Part shown: piece after piece, positions 5,892-6,416 of the stretch
Layout of the letters: every line of letters begins with the position of its first letter
How positions within the stretch are numbered: position 1 is the stretch's first letter
Source: Pseudomonadota bacterium
GTDB taxonomy: Bacteria; Pseudomonadota; Alphaproteobacteria; Sphingomonadales; Sphingomonadaceae
Direction: 5' to 3'
Length of the DNA: 6,416 bases
NCBI GenBank assembly: GCA_947474905.1
Contig: CANJKQ010000063.1
Span: 1 to 6,416, forward strand
Notes under the pieces: generated by a model
Told to the model about the DNA's origin: nothing
What the model saw: the letters and a program-made list of their open reading frames with translations, nothing else
Databases searched by the model: none
Made by a program: the position numbers and the translations under genes

Positions 5892-6416
5892 GACGGTTCT
5901 CCCGGCCATGGCTGCGCGATCTTCATGAGCATCGGCAGATCGACCTTGGCGTAGATGGCAGTGGTCTCAGGCGAGCTGTGACGCAGGATGGTCCCAACGG
6001 ACTCCAGGCCTGCGCCCGCGCGCAGCAGGTTGGTGGCAAGCGAATGCCGGAATATGTGCGACCCGGTCGGCACTCCTTCGATCCCACCGCGGTCGCGCGT
6101 TCGAGCGACGATGCCCGCGATCTCGGCGGACGAGCGGAATGGCCGAAACGGTGCTTGTGCACGCAGGAACAGATGCTCTTCGGCGGCCTCCGGGCGGGCT
6201 GCCGCAAGATATGCCAAGATCGCGTCGCCGACATCCTGCGGCAATGGCAGACGGTCCGGTCGACGCGTCTTGCCCTTGACCGTCAGGTGGCCGGACCGCC
6301 AGTCGATGTCGTCGAGACGCATGTCCTGAACATCGGCAGCCCTCAGGCCGAGCCTGGCGAGCAGGAGAATGATGGCCTTGTCCCGGACTTCTACCGGACG
6401 ATCTGTCGGGCAGGCC
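5885..6416 (-). CDS. ritA: Tyrosine recombinase, first gene of the trio (RitA-like), C-terminal part
   Basis: The frame stays open to the window's right edge, giving 176 residues of the catalytic domain; the N-terminal DNA-binding domain lies outside. The internal ATG at 6322 is not a real start, because the coding match continues upstream through VRDKAIILLLARLGLRAADV. Counting from the first complete codon at the edge, the catalytic residues are Arg25 (ARLGLRAADV), Lys49 (VKGKTRR), His120 and Arg123 (HIFRH), His146 (LRHSS) and nucleophile Tyr155 (TAIYAKVD). All are present with normal spacing. The stretch LDDIDWRSG and LPLPQDVGDAILAYL is typical of the first recombinase in such trios. The stop overlaps the start of the second recombinase by 7 bp. 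The ritA name rests on gene order and overall look. Confidence 0.87.
   Translation of the reverse strand, partial: ACPTDRPVEVRDKAIILLLARLGLRAADVQDMRLDDIDWRSGHLTVKGKTRRPDRLPLPQDVGDAILAYLAAARPEAAEEHLFLRAQAPFRPFRSSAEIAGIVARTRDRGGIEGVPTGSHIFRHSLATNLLRAGAGLESVGTILRHSSPETTAIYAKVDLPMLMKIAQPWPGEPSC
5899..5903 (-). promoter_or_regulatory. Ribosome-binding site that favours the 5891 start of ritB
   Basis: GGGAG on the minus strand lies 7 nt before the ATG at 5891, matching the spacing used by ritC. It lies downstream of the alternative ATG at 5909 and so decides between them. Confidence 0.55.

Larger units (their letters stand above)
3976..6416 (-). mobile_element. RIT (Recombinase In Trio) element, left part; right end outside window
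   Basis: Three consecutive tyrosine recombinase genes in the same orientation, with 7-bp and 4-bp overlaps and no passenger gene, form the hallmark arrangement of RIT elements. The three proteins differ clearly from each other, as expected for ritA, ritB and ritC, and are not recent duplicates. The element's left boundary lies between the last stop codon (3976) and about 3889, where SNO similarity begins. The right boundary, the N-terminus of the first recombinase and the promoter are beyond the window. RIT elements are known in proteobacteria; how the three enzymes divide the work is poorly understood. Confidence 0.8.

Noticed and set aside
5253..5954. 233-codon open frame on the + strand opposite ritB
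   Set aside because: It lies opposite a recombinase with all catalytic residues in place and has no domain of its own.
5885..6322. Taking the ATG at 6322 as the start of a small 145-residue recombinase
   Set aside because: The frame continues to the window edge and includes the first catalytic Arg (GLRAADV), so the gene is a longer protein cut by the window.

Overview
This GC-rich window has the gene content and codon style of an alphaproteobacterium, probably a sphingomonad (inferred). It looks like accessory DNA on a plasmid, an integrative element or a genomic island. No rRNA, tRNA, CRISPR array or core metabolic gene is visible.

Left part (1-2030, + strand). The window opens inside the last ~210 codons of an SMC/Rad50-like ATPase. 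Part of its coiled coil, the Walker B region and the C-terminal end are present. A non-coding gap (634-920) follows, holding a GC-rich hairpin, a 10-bp direct repeat and two copies of the palindrome TGAGGCAT-N13-ATGCCTCA, the second overlapping the next start codon. That next gene encodes an intact Fic-domain protein with an N-terminal DUF4172-like region, a built-in inhibitory motif and a C-terminal winged helix. The layout suggests the Fic protein may bind the paired palindromes and control its own gene.

Middle part (2031-3927). A long hairpin separates the Fic gene from a convergent minus-strand ORF. This ORF is the C-terminal half of a Strawberry-notch (SNO) type SF2 helicase. The second helicase lobe and the C-terminal region are intact, but the N-terminal lobe with the Walker motifs is absent.

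Right part (3976-6416, - strand). Three consecutive, overlapping tyrosine recombinase genes occupy the region directly upstream of the helicase fragment, in the same orientation. The first runs off the window edge. Each keeps the full R-K-HxxR-H-Y catalytic set, and the genes are joined by 7-bp and 4-bp overlaps. This is the organisation of a RIT (Recombinase In Trio) element. The simplest reading is that a RIT element inserted into the SNO gene, separating its C-terminal half from an N-terminal half that should lie beyond the right edge. The fragment keeps a clean frame and a good ribosome-binding site, so it might still be translated, possibly by read-through from the RIT operon.
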